A DNA stretch of 64,000 nt, from the NCBI RefSeq assembly GCF_018598175.1, contig NZ_JAHESE010000006.1, forward strand, positions 124,001 to 188,000, given 5' to 3'. This document shows positions 1 through 8,913 of the stretch, piece after piece. The notes beneath the pieces were generated by a model. The model searched no databases and was not told the DNA's origin. It saw nothing but the letters and a program-made list of their open reading frames with translations. This stretch comes from Dawidia cretensis. Its GTDB lineage: Bacteria > Bacteroidota > Bacteroidia > Cytophagales > Cyclobacteriaceae. The position numbers and the translations under genes were made by a program. Within the stretch, counting starts at the first letter, position 1. Every line of letters begins with the position of its first letter.

Positions 1-1388
1 ATGGCTTTATCTATTTCTACTCCTTTGGAAAGTTCTTCTTTTCGTTTGCGGCGATGTTGTATTTCTCGCCCCTGTTTGGCACCATCGGGGTGCTGATTGG
101 CGTGTTGACGATCTTTATCATCGTGAAATTCGACAAACCTTACCTGCAAACGCTGCGCGAAACCAACAGCCGCGAGCACGAGGTTTCGTCTACACTTTTC
201 GACAGCCTCTCCAACATTGTCACGGTAATTACGCTGCGGCTGGAGAAGAGCATGCAGCACAGCTTCATGCAAAAGGTGGCGGCCGTGTTTCCGCCGTTCC
301 GCCGCAATGTGATCATCAACGAGTGGAAGTGGTTTGTGGCGCAGATGATGGTCGGCCTGATCTATGCCACCATCACCGTTGGGTACCTGTACCAGCATTG
401 GCACGCCGGCCAGCCGTTCCTCATCGGTGGACTGGTGGTATTGCTCGGGTATGTAAACCAGTTTACCAGCGTCTTTAACGACATCGCGGCACAATACACG
501 CAGATCATTAAATACCACAGCGACGTACAGAACGTAGCCGACATCGAGCGCGCGTGGGACGAGAAGCATACGCCGGAAGAAAGTACGCTGCCTGCCCAGT
601 GGAACGAGATCAACATCCAGCAGCTGAGCTTCACCCGCGACAATGACCAGTCTCTCGGTCGCGCCACGGGCCTCGACAATGTACACCTGCGCATCCCGCG
701 CGGCAAGCGTATTGCCCTGATCGGCGAAAGCGGCAGTGGCAAGAGCACCTTGCTCGCTACTTTACGAGGTTTATACACGCCGGCACCCGGCGTGCAGACG
801 GTAATCGATCAGACAGAGCCGGTACCCTTTAGTAGCCTCGGCGGCACGGTGACGCTGTTCCCCCAAGACCCGGAGATTTTTGAAAACACTATTCGGTATA
901 ACATTACGCTCGGGCTACCTTTTAGCGAAGAAGATGTGATGGCCGCCTGCGAGGCTGCCCAGTTTGCCGACGTTGTGCGGACACTGCCGCATGGGTTGGA
1001 AACTAACATCCAGGAGAAAGGCGTGAACCTTTCCGGCGGACAAAAACAACGGCTGGCATTAGCCCGCGGCATCCTCGCGGCGCGCTCCAGCAGCATCATC
1101 CTGATGGACGAGCCCACCAGCAGTGTAGACCCGCGCACGGAGAAACGCATCTATAGCGCCCTGTTTAACACCATGCAGGACAAGGCTGTGATCTCGTCGC
1201 TGCACCGCCTGCACCTGCTCACCGAGTTCGACTACATCTATATCCTACGCAACGGCGCGGTCATTGAAGAAGGGACTTTTGAGGAATTGAAACGAAGCAG
1301 CCTCGTATTCAATGAGCTTTGGGCGCATCAGGCTACGACGGTCGATCCAGCGGCACCGGCTGTTGATGAAATATCGGCTGCCGGGTAA
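1..1388 (+). CDS. ABC transporter, permease-ATPase fusion (C-terminal part, cut by window start)
   Basis: The reading frame is open from the first bases of the window, so the gene starts upstream; an internal ATG at 54 is not a convincing start. The N-terminal part visible here is hydrophobic membrane-domain sequence with segments near the window start and around the VGLIYATITVGYL stretch. The second half is a nucleotide-binding domain with Walker A GESGSGKST, a Q-loop (FPQDPEIF), signature LSGGQKQR, Walker B IILMDEP and an H-loop histidine (SSLHRLH). This is the classical half-transporter exporter layout (TMD then NBD). The substrate cannot be told. The C-terminus is alanine- and proline-rich. 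GC-rich codon use matches the host-like genes further right and contrasts with the AT-rich genes that follow. Confidence 0.9.
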   Translation, partial: GFIYFYSFGKFFFSFAAMLYFSPLFGTIGVLIGVLTIFIIVKFDKPYLQTLRETNSREHEVSSTLFDSLSNIVTVITLRLEKSMQHSFMQKVAAVFPPFRRNVIINEWKWFVAQMMVGLIYATITVGYLYQHWHAGQPFLIGGLVVLLGYVNQFTSVFNDIAAQYTQIIKYHSDVQNVADIERAWDEKHTPEESTLPAQWNEINIQQLSFTRDNDQSLGRATGLDNVHLRIPRGKRIALIGESGSGKSTLLATLRGLYTPAPGVQTVIDQTEPVPFSSLGGTVTLFPQDPEIFENTIRYNITLGLPFSEEDVMAACEAAQFADVVRTLPHGLETNIQEKGVNLSGGQKQRLALARGILAARSSSIILMDEPTSSVDPRTEKRIYSALFNTMQDKAVISSLHRLHLLTEFDYIYILRNGAVIEEGTFEELKRSSLVFNELWAHQATTVDPAAPAVDEISAAG

Positions 1389-1420
1389 CTCCCCTGGTTC
1401 TCGCAAAAAGAGGAAGAAGG

Positions 1421-1639
1421 CCTATTAGACTTAGGCCAGAAAAAAGCTTCGTTAACTGAGCATTCTCTTCCTCGAGTTGTCGCGTCAAAAACACTCAATC
1501 CTCCAAACTTCCAGTTAAGAACGTAGCTTGACTGATGTCGAGCTTTCTGTAAAATTCCTTCAACGGATGTACCGGTCTCAGCTTGTTGTATTGCAAAGAC
1601 AATTTGAGTTTCTACGAACTTAGATTTTTCAATAAGCAA
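1421..1639 (-). pseudogene. IS3-family transposase OrfA relic
   Basis: On the minus strand the frame from 1639 reads KSKFVETQIVFAIQQAETGTSVE, then FGGLSVF after a small deletion, matching the N-terminal helix-turn-helix protein OrfA of IS3-family elements (usual form KSKFTETQIVFALKQAETG). A frameshift follows; the neighbouring frame continues with TRQLEEENAQLTKLFSGLSL, the leucine-zipper part of OrfA, before homology ends at the ABC transporter terminus. No OrfB and no terminal inverted repeats were recognised, so this is an inactive scrap. It occupies most of the 380-bp gap between the ABC gene and the TIR gene and marks the left side of the AT-rich island. Confidence 0.8.
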
Positions 1640-1726
1640 CTACCGATTTAAATTATCAACAATTGCCCATTTCCCCCTACTTTTAAACCATATAGATTTC
1701 CGGGGAAGGTCAATATGTAAAATATG

Positions 1727-1734
1727 TAATTTTG
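1727..1734 (+). promoter_or_regulatory. Possible -7 element for the TIR gene
   Basis: TAATTTTG fits the Bacteroidota -7 consensus TAnnTTTG. I see no good TTTG at the expected -33 position, so support is weak. Transcription would start near 1741, leaving about 28 nt of leader to the ATG at 1770 and almost none to the ATG at 1746. Confidence 0.35.
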
Positions 1735-1769
1735 TTTATATTCGAATGCCTGTACCAACTAGGAGAGTA

Positions 1770-2714
1770 ATGAACAAAGCCGATTTTTTTATATCTCATG
1801 CGTCAGAAGACAAAGACTCTCTAGTTAGGGAATTAGCAAATAATTTAATGTTAAACGGTGCTCTTGTATTCTACGACGAGTATAGCATTAAGCTTGGAGA
1901 CTCATTAACGGAATCGATCAACAAAGGCATTTCAAATTCTAATCACGCAATTATTGTTTTGAGTAATTTTTTCTTCGAAAAGGGTTGGACTAATGCTGAA
2001 TTACAAGCTCTTTTTAACAGAAGTATCAAAGGGCAATTTAAACTACTAATCATATACCATAATGTCAACCATTCAACGGTTGCCGAAAAATATCCTCTAT
2101 TAGCAGATATCAAAGGCATCGATAGTTCAAAAGGAATAGACAAGATATCTCAAGATTTATTTGACGCAATCGGAAAGAAGGGACAACTTTCTTATTTGAA
2201 ACATGACTTTGCCCGCAGTAATGGGGATCATACGGATGGTTTCTCAATATCAATGTATGTAGGCTTTCCAAATTTTGCAAATCGACGGTTTGAAAAAGTA
2301 TTGTTTGATCTAGGGAATAGAGATTCCTTTCACTCAAGATTGAGATTGATTTATGTAAATGATAGGATCTATTTCGAGGTAATAGATTCCGACTATCACA
2401 AAGTATCCATTTCCGCGGACATTTCAAATTGGAAAGTAGGAGAGAAAAAGTTCCTACACGCTAATTTTAATATTCGGAATAAATCAACATTTCTATTCAT
2501 TGACGATGAGATAATAGATCGACTAAGCTTTAACGAATTAGTAATTGACAATGCCTTCTTAAAGACGGCTACAGGTATCATTGGCAATTCTTTAGAACTT
2601 CAAAATCCGTGTCAGTTTTTTATAGGAACACATTCGATAGGTAAATCCATGGAAATTGAGATGGTTATCAAGTTATCGAGCATAATAAAACAGCGTCTTG
2701 GAGCAATGGGATAA
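1770..2714 (+). CDS. TIR-domain protein with C-terminal beta-sandwich domain
   Basis: Residues 1-135 form a TIR domain of the bacterial TIR_2 type: it opens with MNKADFFISHASEDK and carries WTNAEL, whose Glu77 aligns with the catalytic glutamate of NAD-cleaving TIR enzymes. Such domains act as NADases or make cyclic-ADP-ribose-type signals in antiphage defence. Residues 145-314 are beta-rich and resemble a concanavalin-A/LamG-like fold (pattern ISNWKVGEKKFLHANF, FLFIDDEIID, FFIGTHS); this assignment is an inference from pattern only. I chose the ATG at 1770 because AGGAGA lies just upstream and the TIR fold begins there; an in-frame ATG at 1746 exists. The gene is AT-rich relative to its left neighbour. 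It heads a same-strand series with the next two genes. Confidence 0.85.
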   Translation: MNKADFFISHASEDKDSLVRELANNLMLNGALVFYDEYSIKLGDSLTESINKGISNSNHAIIVLSNFFFEKGWTNAELQALFNRSIKGQFKLLIIYHNVNHSTVAEKYPLLADIKGIDSSKGIDKISQDLFDAIGKKGQLSYLKHDFARSNGDHTDGFSISMYVGFPNFANRRFEKVLFDLGNRDSFHSRLRLIYVNDRIYFEVIDSDYHKVSISADISNWKVGEKKFLHANFNIRNKSTFLFIDDEIIDRLSFNELVIDNAFLKTATGIIGNSLELQNPCQFFIGTHSIGKSMEIEMVIKLSSIIKQRLGAMG

Positions 2715-2850
2715 TAACTGGTCCTGGCAAAATCTGTTAGCCTGTTTTGCCGAATACAGCATGAAGAGAAACATAATTTGGCGGATTGGTATTCGAGTTT
2801 AAAGACTGGTAATGCCATATAACCACGAATAGGATAACTAAAAAATTGAT

Positions 2851-3351
2851 ATGGCAATATTGGATTTATTCTCAGAAAAGCAGAAAAGGCTTAGAGGTGA
2901 GGTCAATGATGTGTACCAATACAAGATCGTCCCACAGGAATTGCGCGTACAAATAGTACATATACTTAATGATTCAATTGGTAGTGCAAAGTCGTTTTAT
3001 AGAAGCGACAAGAATGAGCCTGAGGACATCTTTAAATTCATAAATGACACTCTTAGCCGGGAATACGGGAAATTTTCCCTTATCGGCGACTACAGAACTT
3101 TTAGAGATACGGTGTTTAAATACTTGCTACAGGAAGAAAATATGGAAAGAGTGATAGATGTTGTGCAACTTTCATTTCAGTATATCGATAAGATATTAAG
3201 ACCGGATTTTCAGAATTACGCTTACCGGAATGAAGTCAAGTGCGATCCCAATGATGCGATTGGAGAATTAAATGGCAGATTTAAAGAGCATGCTGTAGGA
3301 TTTCAATTTAATGGAGGGGAAATAACCAAAGTAGATTCGACTTATAATTAA
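2851..3351 (+). CDS. AbiJ-type N-terminal domain protein (AbiJ_NTD4-like), stand-alone
   Basis: The 166-aa product begins MAILDLFSEKQKRLRGEVNDVYQY and continues with ELRVQIVHILND, a start characteristic of the AbiJ_NTD4 / STM4504-CBY_0614 type proteins, where this domain is normally followed by a longer C-terminal effector region. Here the protein stops about where the domain ends (GFQFNGGEITKVDSTYN). It could therefore be a truncated AbiJ-like protein, or a genuine separate subunit working with the HEPN protein that begins 25 bp downstream. AbiJ domains are associated with abortive infection. The 136-bp gap upstream contains a possible small hairpin (GGCAAAA with TTTTGCC near 2724). Family assignment is from memory of the N-terminal pattern. 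Confidence 0.6.
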   Translation: MAILDLFSEKQKRLRGEVNDVYQYKIVPQELRVQIVHILNDSIGSAKSFYRSDKNEPEDIFKFINDTLSREYGKFSLIGDYRTFRDTVFKYLLQEENMERVIDVVQLSFQYIDKILRPDFQNYAYRNEVKCDPNDAIGELNGRFKEHAVGFQFNGGEITKVDSTYN

Positions 3352-3376
3352 ACGTATTAATATTTAAATCATTGCA

Positions 3377-4186
3377 ATGCCAGACAATTTACCTGCTTGG
3401 GATATAACCTTAAATGTTTACGGACCAATAACCGTTGAGAAAAAGTTTAGCTTTAGACAGCGAAAGGACTTTCATTTTGATGACAAACTTTATAGCGATA
3501 TTGATGTATCAAAAAATGGCTTACTTGGAATAACTATTAACTTAACAGCATTTGCTGTGGAACAGACCATTGCCAGAAAGGCTGGACTTTATTTTTGTGG
3601 CCAAGCGTTAGATGTATTGTCAATTGACATTAATCTGCCGACAATTTTGACACTTACCAACACCATAAACATCCCTGTAAGAGCGGAAACGGAACGCAGG
3701 CGATTGACTGAGGATGAGCTTAGTAATGCTTTCAAAACTGCAAGACTTTGGGTTTTAACAGAACCGACATTTTTGAGAGCAGTTGGCTGGTATCGAAAGG
3801 GGTTATACACCGACGATCCATTTGATAAATTTCTTGCATTTTTTAATAGCATAGAAATTTTATGTAATAAATATAATCCCAATCGAGTTGTCTGTAATAA
3901 TCCTGGAACAAATACTAAGTGCCATATGTGGGAAACACTTAAGGCTGTTTGGGGAGAATGCCCCGAATGGCCTATAATTCCAAATCAGAGCGCTTGGATT
4001 GATAACAATTACTCAATGCGAAAGGATATCGCCCATGGCATTGCTTCCATTGATATAAATGTAGTCGAGAATGTGGTTAATCAAATCGACACGATCAAAC
4101 AAGTAGCATATAAGCTTATTACAGACTGGAGACAAAACAGACTGCACCCGAACATTACTGAGGACGTAGAATCGAAACTACTATAA
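3377..4186 (+). CDS. Apea-like HEPN-domain protein, putative ribonuclease
   Basis: The 269-aa protein has a divergent N-terminal half of unknown fold and a C-terminal helical region containing WYRKGL, DKFLAFFNSIEIL and RKDIAHG. The last gives the HEPN RNase signature R-x4-H (Arg215 to His220), in the context typical of Apea-like HEPN domains. HEPN proteins cleave RNA in toxin-antitoxin and abortive-infection systems. Four cysteines at 163-195 (Cys163, Cys173, Cys182, Cys195) could bind a metal. It starts 25 bp after the AbiJ-like gene on the same strand, so co-transcription is likely. Low GC content is shared by all three genes of the island. Confidence 0.7.
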   Translation: MPDNLPAWDITLNVYGPITVEKKFSFRQRKDFHFDDKLYSDIDVSKNGLLGITINLTAFAVEQTIARKAGLYFCGQALDVLSIDINLPTILTLTNTINIPVRAETERRRLTEDELSNAFKTARLWVLTEPTFLRAVGWYRKGLYTDDPFDKFLAFFNSIEILCNKYNPNRVVCNNPGTNTKCHMWETLKAVWGECPEWPIIPNQSAWIDNNYSMRKDIAHGIASIDINVVENVVNQIDTIKQVAYKLITDWRQNRLHPNITEDVESKLL

Positions 4187-4347
4187 CAGGCGACGCAAAC
4201 CCACTTAACCGACAAAGTCCACTATTAACACTGACCGATTTTCGACATGGCTTTCTTTGCGATCACGCTTAAATGAGGATCATCGAAGAAGAAGCCGTAT
4301 CAACCTTTCATGCGACTTCCTCTTTGATCTTTCTGAATTTTATTCGT

Positions 4348-6720
4348 CTACTCGTCCTTCAGCGACTTGGCCGGGTTGGTCAGCGCGGCCTTGATCGACT
4401 CGTAGCTTACGGTGATCCATGCAATGAACAGCGCTACGACAAAGGCAAATGCAAAGATGGTCCAGTCCAGCGTGATGTGGAAGGCAAAGCCCTCCAGCCA
4501 GCGGGTCATGGCGTACCACGCGATCGGTGCGGCTACGAACATGGCGATCAGCACCGGCTTGGTGAAGGTCGACAGTAGCAAGTAGACCAGGTGCGGGAGT
4601 GAAGCACCCAATACTTTCCGCACGCCCAGCTCTTTGGTACGCCGCTCTGCCAGGAAGGCTGAGAGGCCGTACAAGCCCAGGCACGAGATGAAGATGGCCA
4701 GCACGGCGAAGATGTTGAATAGATCCCCGAGGCGTTGCTCGGCCCGGTACATGTTGTCGAGGTCCTGATCGATAAATTTATAGGAGAACGGATACTCCGG
4801 ATTCAACGTCTGGCAGATCCGCTCCAGCGCTTTGATGGTGCTCTCGGTCTCGCCGGGGGCTGTACGCACCACGGCCGCGCCACCCCAGGTATTTAACCGC
4901 AGAATGAGCGGCTCGATGGGTTGCTGTATGGGCTTAAAGTTAAAGTCCTTGACCACGCCGATGATCGCTCCCTTGTTGCCCCACAATGTGAGGGGCTGGC
5001 CTACGGCCGTCTCGACGTTCATGCCCATCGTACGGAGCGCAGATTCGTTTACCAGGTAGTTGGACGTGTCGGCTTTCGCCTCTTTAGAAAAGCCGCGCCC
5101 GTCGAGCAAGGTGACCTTAAACACATCGAGGAAGTTTTCGTCGATGGCCATATTGCAAAAGAGCGGCTGCGAGCTTTTATCTTTCCCCTCCCACTCGACG
5201 GACACCGTGCCGTTTACCACGTTCGTGGGAAGGTCTTGCACTACCGTGAAGTGCTGTGTCAGCGGTTCCTGCTCCAGGGATGTACGCAGTGTTTGATATT
5301 TTTGCCACAGGTCGCCCGTCATGGGCACATAGACCAGGTTCTCTTTGTCATAGCCCAGGCTGCGGCTTTGAATAAACTTCAACTGTTTATATACTGCCGC
5401 GGTACCGACTAACAGGATGATCGATACGGTAAACTGCATCACCACCATGGTGTTCCGGAAAAAGCTACCGGAAGCACCCGTTTTCAAATTCCCTTTTAAC
5501 ACGGTCGCCGGCATGAATGACGACAAAAAGAGCGCGGGGTAACTACCCGCCAACAGTCCCGTCAGGAAGGTAATGGCCAGCAAACCCGCCACCAGCTTGG
5601 CGTTGAGCAAGTCGATGCTCAATTGTTTTCCGGCCACCGTATTAAAACCAGGCAGCGCTGCAAATACGATGAGCACCGCCAGGATCAATGCGATGACCGA
5701 GATAAGCGATGACTCCGCCAGGAACTGACGGACAAGCTGCGCACGTACCGCGCCGGCCACTTTACGCAGTCCCACCTCTTTTGCCCGACGTGCGGAACGT
5801 GCCGTAGCCAGGTTCATGAAGTTGATGCACGCCACCACCAGGATGAAGATGGCGACCACAATAAAGATATATACATACTGCATGTTGCCATGACCGGGCA
5901 GGTCGGCCAGGAAGTTCGAATGCAGGTGGATGTCGGTAACAGGTTGCACGTGAAAGTCCACCTTCAGTTCCTTTTCATGGGCCCGATAGACGGCGGTGAT
6001 TTGCTCACCCAGCTTGGCCAGCCCTTCGGGTGATGCGTCTGCCTTTTCATCCAGCTTGATATAGTCATAAAAATTGAAGTTGTCCCAGATACGTTGTTTC
6101 AGGTCGCGTTCCGTTCGGGCCAGGAACGACATGGGGATCACAAAATCGAACTGCAGGTGTGAGTTCGCGGGAACGTCTGCCAACACACCGGCTACGGCAA
6201 AGTCGTTCTTTCGATCGCTGCGAATGGTCATGCCCAGCGGGTCTTCGTTGCCAAAGTATTTCTTTGCCATGGACTCCGTGATCAAAATGGTCTCGGGGTT
6301 CTTGAACGCTTCCGCCGGATCGCCCGCCACGAGCTTAAAGGAGAACATTTTGAGGAAGGTCGAGTCAGCATAGAAGATGCGTTCTTCTTCAAACATCCGG
6401 TCCCCCACTTCCATCAGCAACGAACGCATACCATTCAACCGCACCGTCTGCCGGATGGCCGGCACCTGGGCCTGGAGCGCTTCGGGCAACGGCGCCGGTG
6501 TTACCGCCGCATGGATGTTCATTTCCGATAGGCTGGCCGTTACGCGGTATAGCTGCTCGGCGTCCTGGTGAAACCGGTCATAGCTCAGCTCATCCCGAAC
6601 CCACAGCAGAATAAGAATGCTGCAGGCCATGCCGATCGAAAGACCGGCGATGTTAATCAGCGAGAAGCCCTTGTGTCGACGAAGGCTTCGGAAGGCAATT
6701 TTCAAATAATTATACAGCAT
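4348..6720 (-). CDS. FtsX/MacB-type ABC transporter permease
   Basis: A 790-aa inner-membrane protein of the Bacteroidota FtsX-like permease family. It starts MLYNYLKIAFRSLRRHKGFSLINIAGLSIGMA (first membrane helix), followed by a large periplasmic MacB-type core domain. A first FtsX domain follows (about 290-420, with ACINFMNLATARSARRAKEVGLRK), then a second periplasmic core, then a C-terminal FtsX domain (ERRTKELGVRKVLGAS) ending ALTNPAKSLKDE. The duplicated FtsX layout is standard for this family, usually linked to export or lipoprotein/peptide transport. No ATPase lies next to it. A second family member sits at 44.2-46.6 kb. High GC fits the host genome. Confidence 0.9.
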   Translation of the reverse strand: MLYNYLKIAFRSLRRHKGFSLINIAGLSIGMACSILILLWVRDELSYDRFHQDAEQLYRVTASLSEMNIHAAVTPAPLPEALQAQVPAIRQTVRLNGMRSLLMEVGDRMFEEERIFYADSTFLKMFSFKLVAGDPAEAFKNPETILITESMAKKYFGNEDPLGMTIRSDRKNDFAVAGVLADVPANSHLQFDFVIPMSFLARTERDLKQRIWDNFNFYDYIKLDEKADASPEGLAKLGEQITAVYRAHEKELKVDFHVQPVTDIHLHSNFLADLPGHGNMQYVYIFIVVAIFILVVACINFMNLATARSARRAKEVGLRKVAGAVRAQLVRQFLAESSLISVIALILAVLIVFAALPGFNTVAGKQLSIDLLNAKLVAGLLAITFLTGLLAGSYPALFLSSFMPATVLKGNLKTGASGSFFRNTMVVMQFTVSIILLVGTAAVYKQLKFIQSRSLGYDKENLVYVPMTGDLWQKYQTLRTSLEQEPLTQHFTVVQDLPTNVVNGTVSVEWEGKDKSSQPLFCNMAIDENFLDVFKVTLLDGRGFSKEAKADTSNYLVNESALRTMGMNVETAVGQPLTLWGNKGAIIGVVKDFNFKPIQQPIEPLILRLNTWGGAAVVRTAPGETESTIKALERICQTLNPEYPFSYKFIDQDLDNMYRAEQRLGDLFNIFAVLAIFISCLGLYGLSAFLAERRTKELGVRKVLGASLPHLVYLLLSTFTKPVLIAMFVAAPIAWYAMTRWLEGFAFHITLDWTIFAFAFVVALFIAWITVSYESIKAALTNPAKSLKDE

Positions 6721-6911
6721 AGGGAATGGTGTTGTTGTTTGACGCCAACAGCGCCAGGAAGGTTACAGCCACTCCAGCGCCAAAAACCGCGCCGGACGGA
6801 GCCTATGCTTTACAGATGCAAAATCGACGATAAGGGTTGCTTACCCGCTATATTTCGTACAGGGCATGTTCGGAAACGGACAGCGATTCCAACGGCGGGC
6901 GGGGAGTTATA

Positions 6912-7997
6912 TTAGTTGCAATTCGCGTATTCGTAGGTAACGGTGTAGGAATTCGCCACCTCCCCGGTGGCATTCGTCGTTGTCGAGGTGTAGCCGGTGG
7001 GAAAGCCTTTTTCGTTGTAGTCATAGACATGGAGCTCCGAGGCTCTGTTTTGAAAGGCCGTCTCCCCGGCATTGGGTTCGAGGTATGTCGCGCGGGTGAT
7101 ATTGCGTATGTAGACAAATTTCGCTCTGTAATCGGGCACGACCGGGTGGCCCTTCGGCCAGGACTCTATATACCGGTTTGGGTTCTCGCGGGTGTCATAT
7201 TCATAGATCCCTCCAGACGAAGGTTTACTGTTGATGTAGCGCTCTTCTTTGGCCACTTGCCCATCGGCAGTATATTCATAGCGATATTCATCGGTACCAC
7301 CAGGCCAGGTATCAATCCATTTGGTCAGCCACCCCTTTGCATTGTACTGCACGAAAGGCGACGTGACGTTTCCGCCGCCATCGGTCTTCGTTATTTTTTG
7401 AATGATCTCGCCGTTATAGGTAATAGCGGTAGAGCTATTATTATATGTATTCGAATATTTGATCAGCTTACCGGCGCCGTCGTATTCATATTGAAATACA
7501 TAGTTGGAAGGCTTTCCGTCGGTGGTATTGGTATACGCCTCTTTGATCAGGCGGCCATTCTCATATGTATATTCCTCATTGGTGGAAGAATTGCTGATCA
7601 CGCCGTCCATGTCAGTCGAGTTGTATTGCCGTATGGTGCGCAGTAGAAAGCCGTCGGCATCGTACTGCATGCTGGTACTGGACGTGCTGGTGGACTTTTT
7701 GCCGTCGTTATACGTGTAGTCGTACTGAACGGTATTTCCTATCTGATTACCCTTGTCATCATATTCATACGTGAACACGGATTTGTAGCTGTACCCGTCA
7801 GGCTTGCCAGTACGTACCTGGGCTGCGGTTGTTCGATTTGCGACGAGGCAAGCAGACTCTTTAACCGAAGGCTCTGCGTCATCGTCCTTACACGATGTCG
7901 CCACGGCCAACGCCGTGATCAAAAGCATCGAAAAGACCCGCGCAAAATCTGCGCCGGAGCGGCCCCGAAGAGTCCGTATAACGACCGTTGTTTTCAT
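6912..7997 (-). CDS. Secreted lipoprotein with YD/Rhs-like repeats
   Basis: A 361-aa protein with an N-terminal signal ending in the lipobox ALAVATSC (Cys37), so it is probably membrane-anchored. The mature part is rich in repeats of the form YEYD.KGN, YTYENGRLI, YEYDGAGKLIKYSNTY and YRYEYTADGQVAKEE, the tyrosine-aspartate pattern of YD/Rhs repeat beta-structures. The length is far below that of full Rhs toxins and there is no toxin tip, so a carbohydrate-binding or structural surface lipoprotein is more likely. Start could also be the internal Met24, but that would leave a very short signal. It is separated from the permease gene by 190 bp and is transcribed alone. Confidence 0.65.
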   Translation of the reverse strand: MKTTVVIRTLRGRSGADFARVFSMLLITALAVATSCKDDDAEPSVKESACLVANRTTAAQVRTGKPDGYSYKSVFTYEYDDKGNQIGNTVQYDYTYNDGKKSTSTSSTSMQYDADGFLLRTIRQYNSTDMDGVISNSSTNEEYTYENGRLIKEAYTNTTDGKPSNYVFQYEYDGAGKLIKYSNTYNNSSTAITYNGEIIQKITKTDGGGNVTSPFVQYNAKGWLTKWIDTWPGGTDEYRYEYTADGQVAKEERYINSKPSSGGIYEYDTRENPNRYIESWPKGHPVVPDYRAKFVYIRNITRATYLEPNAGETAFQNRASELHVYDYNEKGFPTGYTSTTTNATGEVANSYTVTYEYANCN

Positions 7998-8174
7998 GAC
8001 CGTGTTTTTTCGCTAAAGGTAGCGGCAGGCTGCACACGGGGCTATAACCTTTTTGGGTAATTCGGGCTGTGCCGGTGGCTATATCAAAGCTGTTACAACT
8101 TCTTCTTATTACATTGTGTCTAAAGACAACAGGAACCTTCCTGTATTAAACTCGAATCCGGTCATTATTCCCTT

Positions 8175-8609
8175 ATGAAAAGAATCTTTTTATTCGCCTT
8201 TGCCGCAATGGTTGCTTTTGGTTGTGAGGACCAAGCCAAGCCTAATGCCTGTGGTTTGGAGTTGACGCTTGTAAAAATGGCCTCTTCCTGGACCGGAGAC
8301 CAAAGTACAGACGATGACCTGCCGTGGCAGGAGACGATTCTATTATGGAATGACAGCAGCTTTTTAAAACGCCGCACCTATGCGGACAGTGTCTCCGAGG
8401 CGGTGGGCCGCTATGCCTACGTAACCCTGGACAACAGACAATACGTTGAACTCACCTATACCCCCGGCGAGGACAACATACGCGCAAGCTGCTCCCCCAC
8501 CGAGTTCATCGAGGTGAAGTCGTCCACACAATTCGAAAACACCGAATGGCAAGCCTGTGATGGCCCGATATTGGACTACAAGGCACATACCTCCCACTGC
8601 AGTGAATAG
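8175..8609 (+). CDS. Small lipoprotein of unknown function
   Basis: A 144-aa product with a clear lipoprotein signal: MKRIFLFAFAAMVAFGC (Cys17). Five further cysteines in the mature region (including NACGLEL near the N-terminus and SHCSE at the end) suggest disulfide bonds. I do not recognise a family. The gene is transcribed away from the YD-repeat lipoprotein; the 177-bp gap between them must hold both promoters, but I see no consensus match. It ends about 230 bp before the tRNA. Confidence 0.6.
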   Translation: MKRIFLFAFAAMVAFGCEDQAKPNACGLELTLVKMASSWTGDQSTDDDLPWQETILLWNDSSFLKRRTYADSVSEAVGRYAYVTLDNRQYVELTYTPGEDNIRASCSPTEFIEVKSSTQFENTEWQACDGPILDYKAHTSHCSE

Positions 8610-8770
8610 GCGAATTATCGTCTAGCGCCGTGATTTGGGTGGCTGGCTGGGCTTGAAGCGCATTTAAAGGCTGCCAAGGCATGTTTTCTTCCACAGAAAA
8701 AGAAAAGTGGTTAGCGAACCAGGCGAATAAAGGCGCTAACAGAGCTCCTGCATGGTAAAAGTGGGATTTT

Positions 8771-8801
8771 TTTGATGGATTGCCGGCTTTTTCTATTTTT
8801 G
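8771..8801 (+). promoter_or_regulatory. Bacteroidota-type promoter for tRNA-Arg
   Basis: TTTG at 8771-8774 and TATTTTTG at 8794-8801 are separated by exactly 19 bp, matching the housekeeping consensus TTTG-N19-TAnnTTTG of this phylum. Transcription would begin near 8808, about 35 bp before the tRNA, leaving a short 5' leader for processing. Confidence 0.75.
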
Positions 8802-8841
8802 CACCCCACCATCGGAGTTTTTTCCTATTTCCGGTGTTTTT

Positions 8842-8913
8842 GGTTCCGTAGTACAATGGATAGTATTTCAGATTCCGATTCTGAAGATGCAGGTTCGATT
8901 CCTGCCGGGACTA
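8842..8913 (+). tRNA. tRNA-Arg (anticodon CCG)
   Basis: The cloverleaf can be folded by eye: acceptor GGTTCCG with CGGGACT (two G-U pairs), D arm GTAC/GTAT, anticodon stem TCAGA/TCTGA around loop TTCCGAT (anticodon CCG at 8875-8877, reading CGG), a four-base variable region and T arm GCAGG/CCTGC with loop TTCGATT. The 3' CCA is not encoded (CTA follows). A rho-independent terminator follows within a few bases. The last bases of the gene plus the terminator recur at 11,230. Confidence 0.92.
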
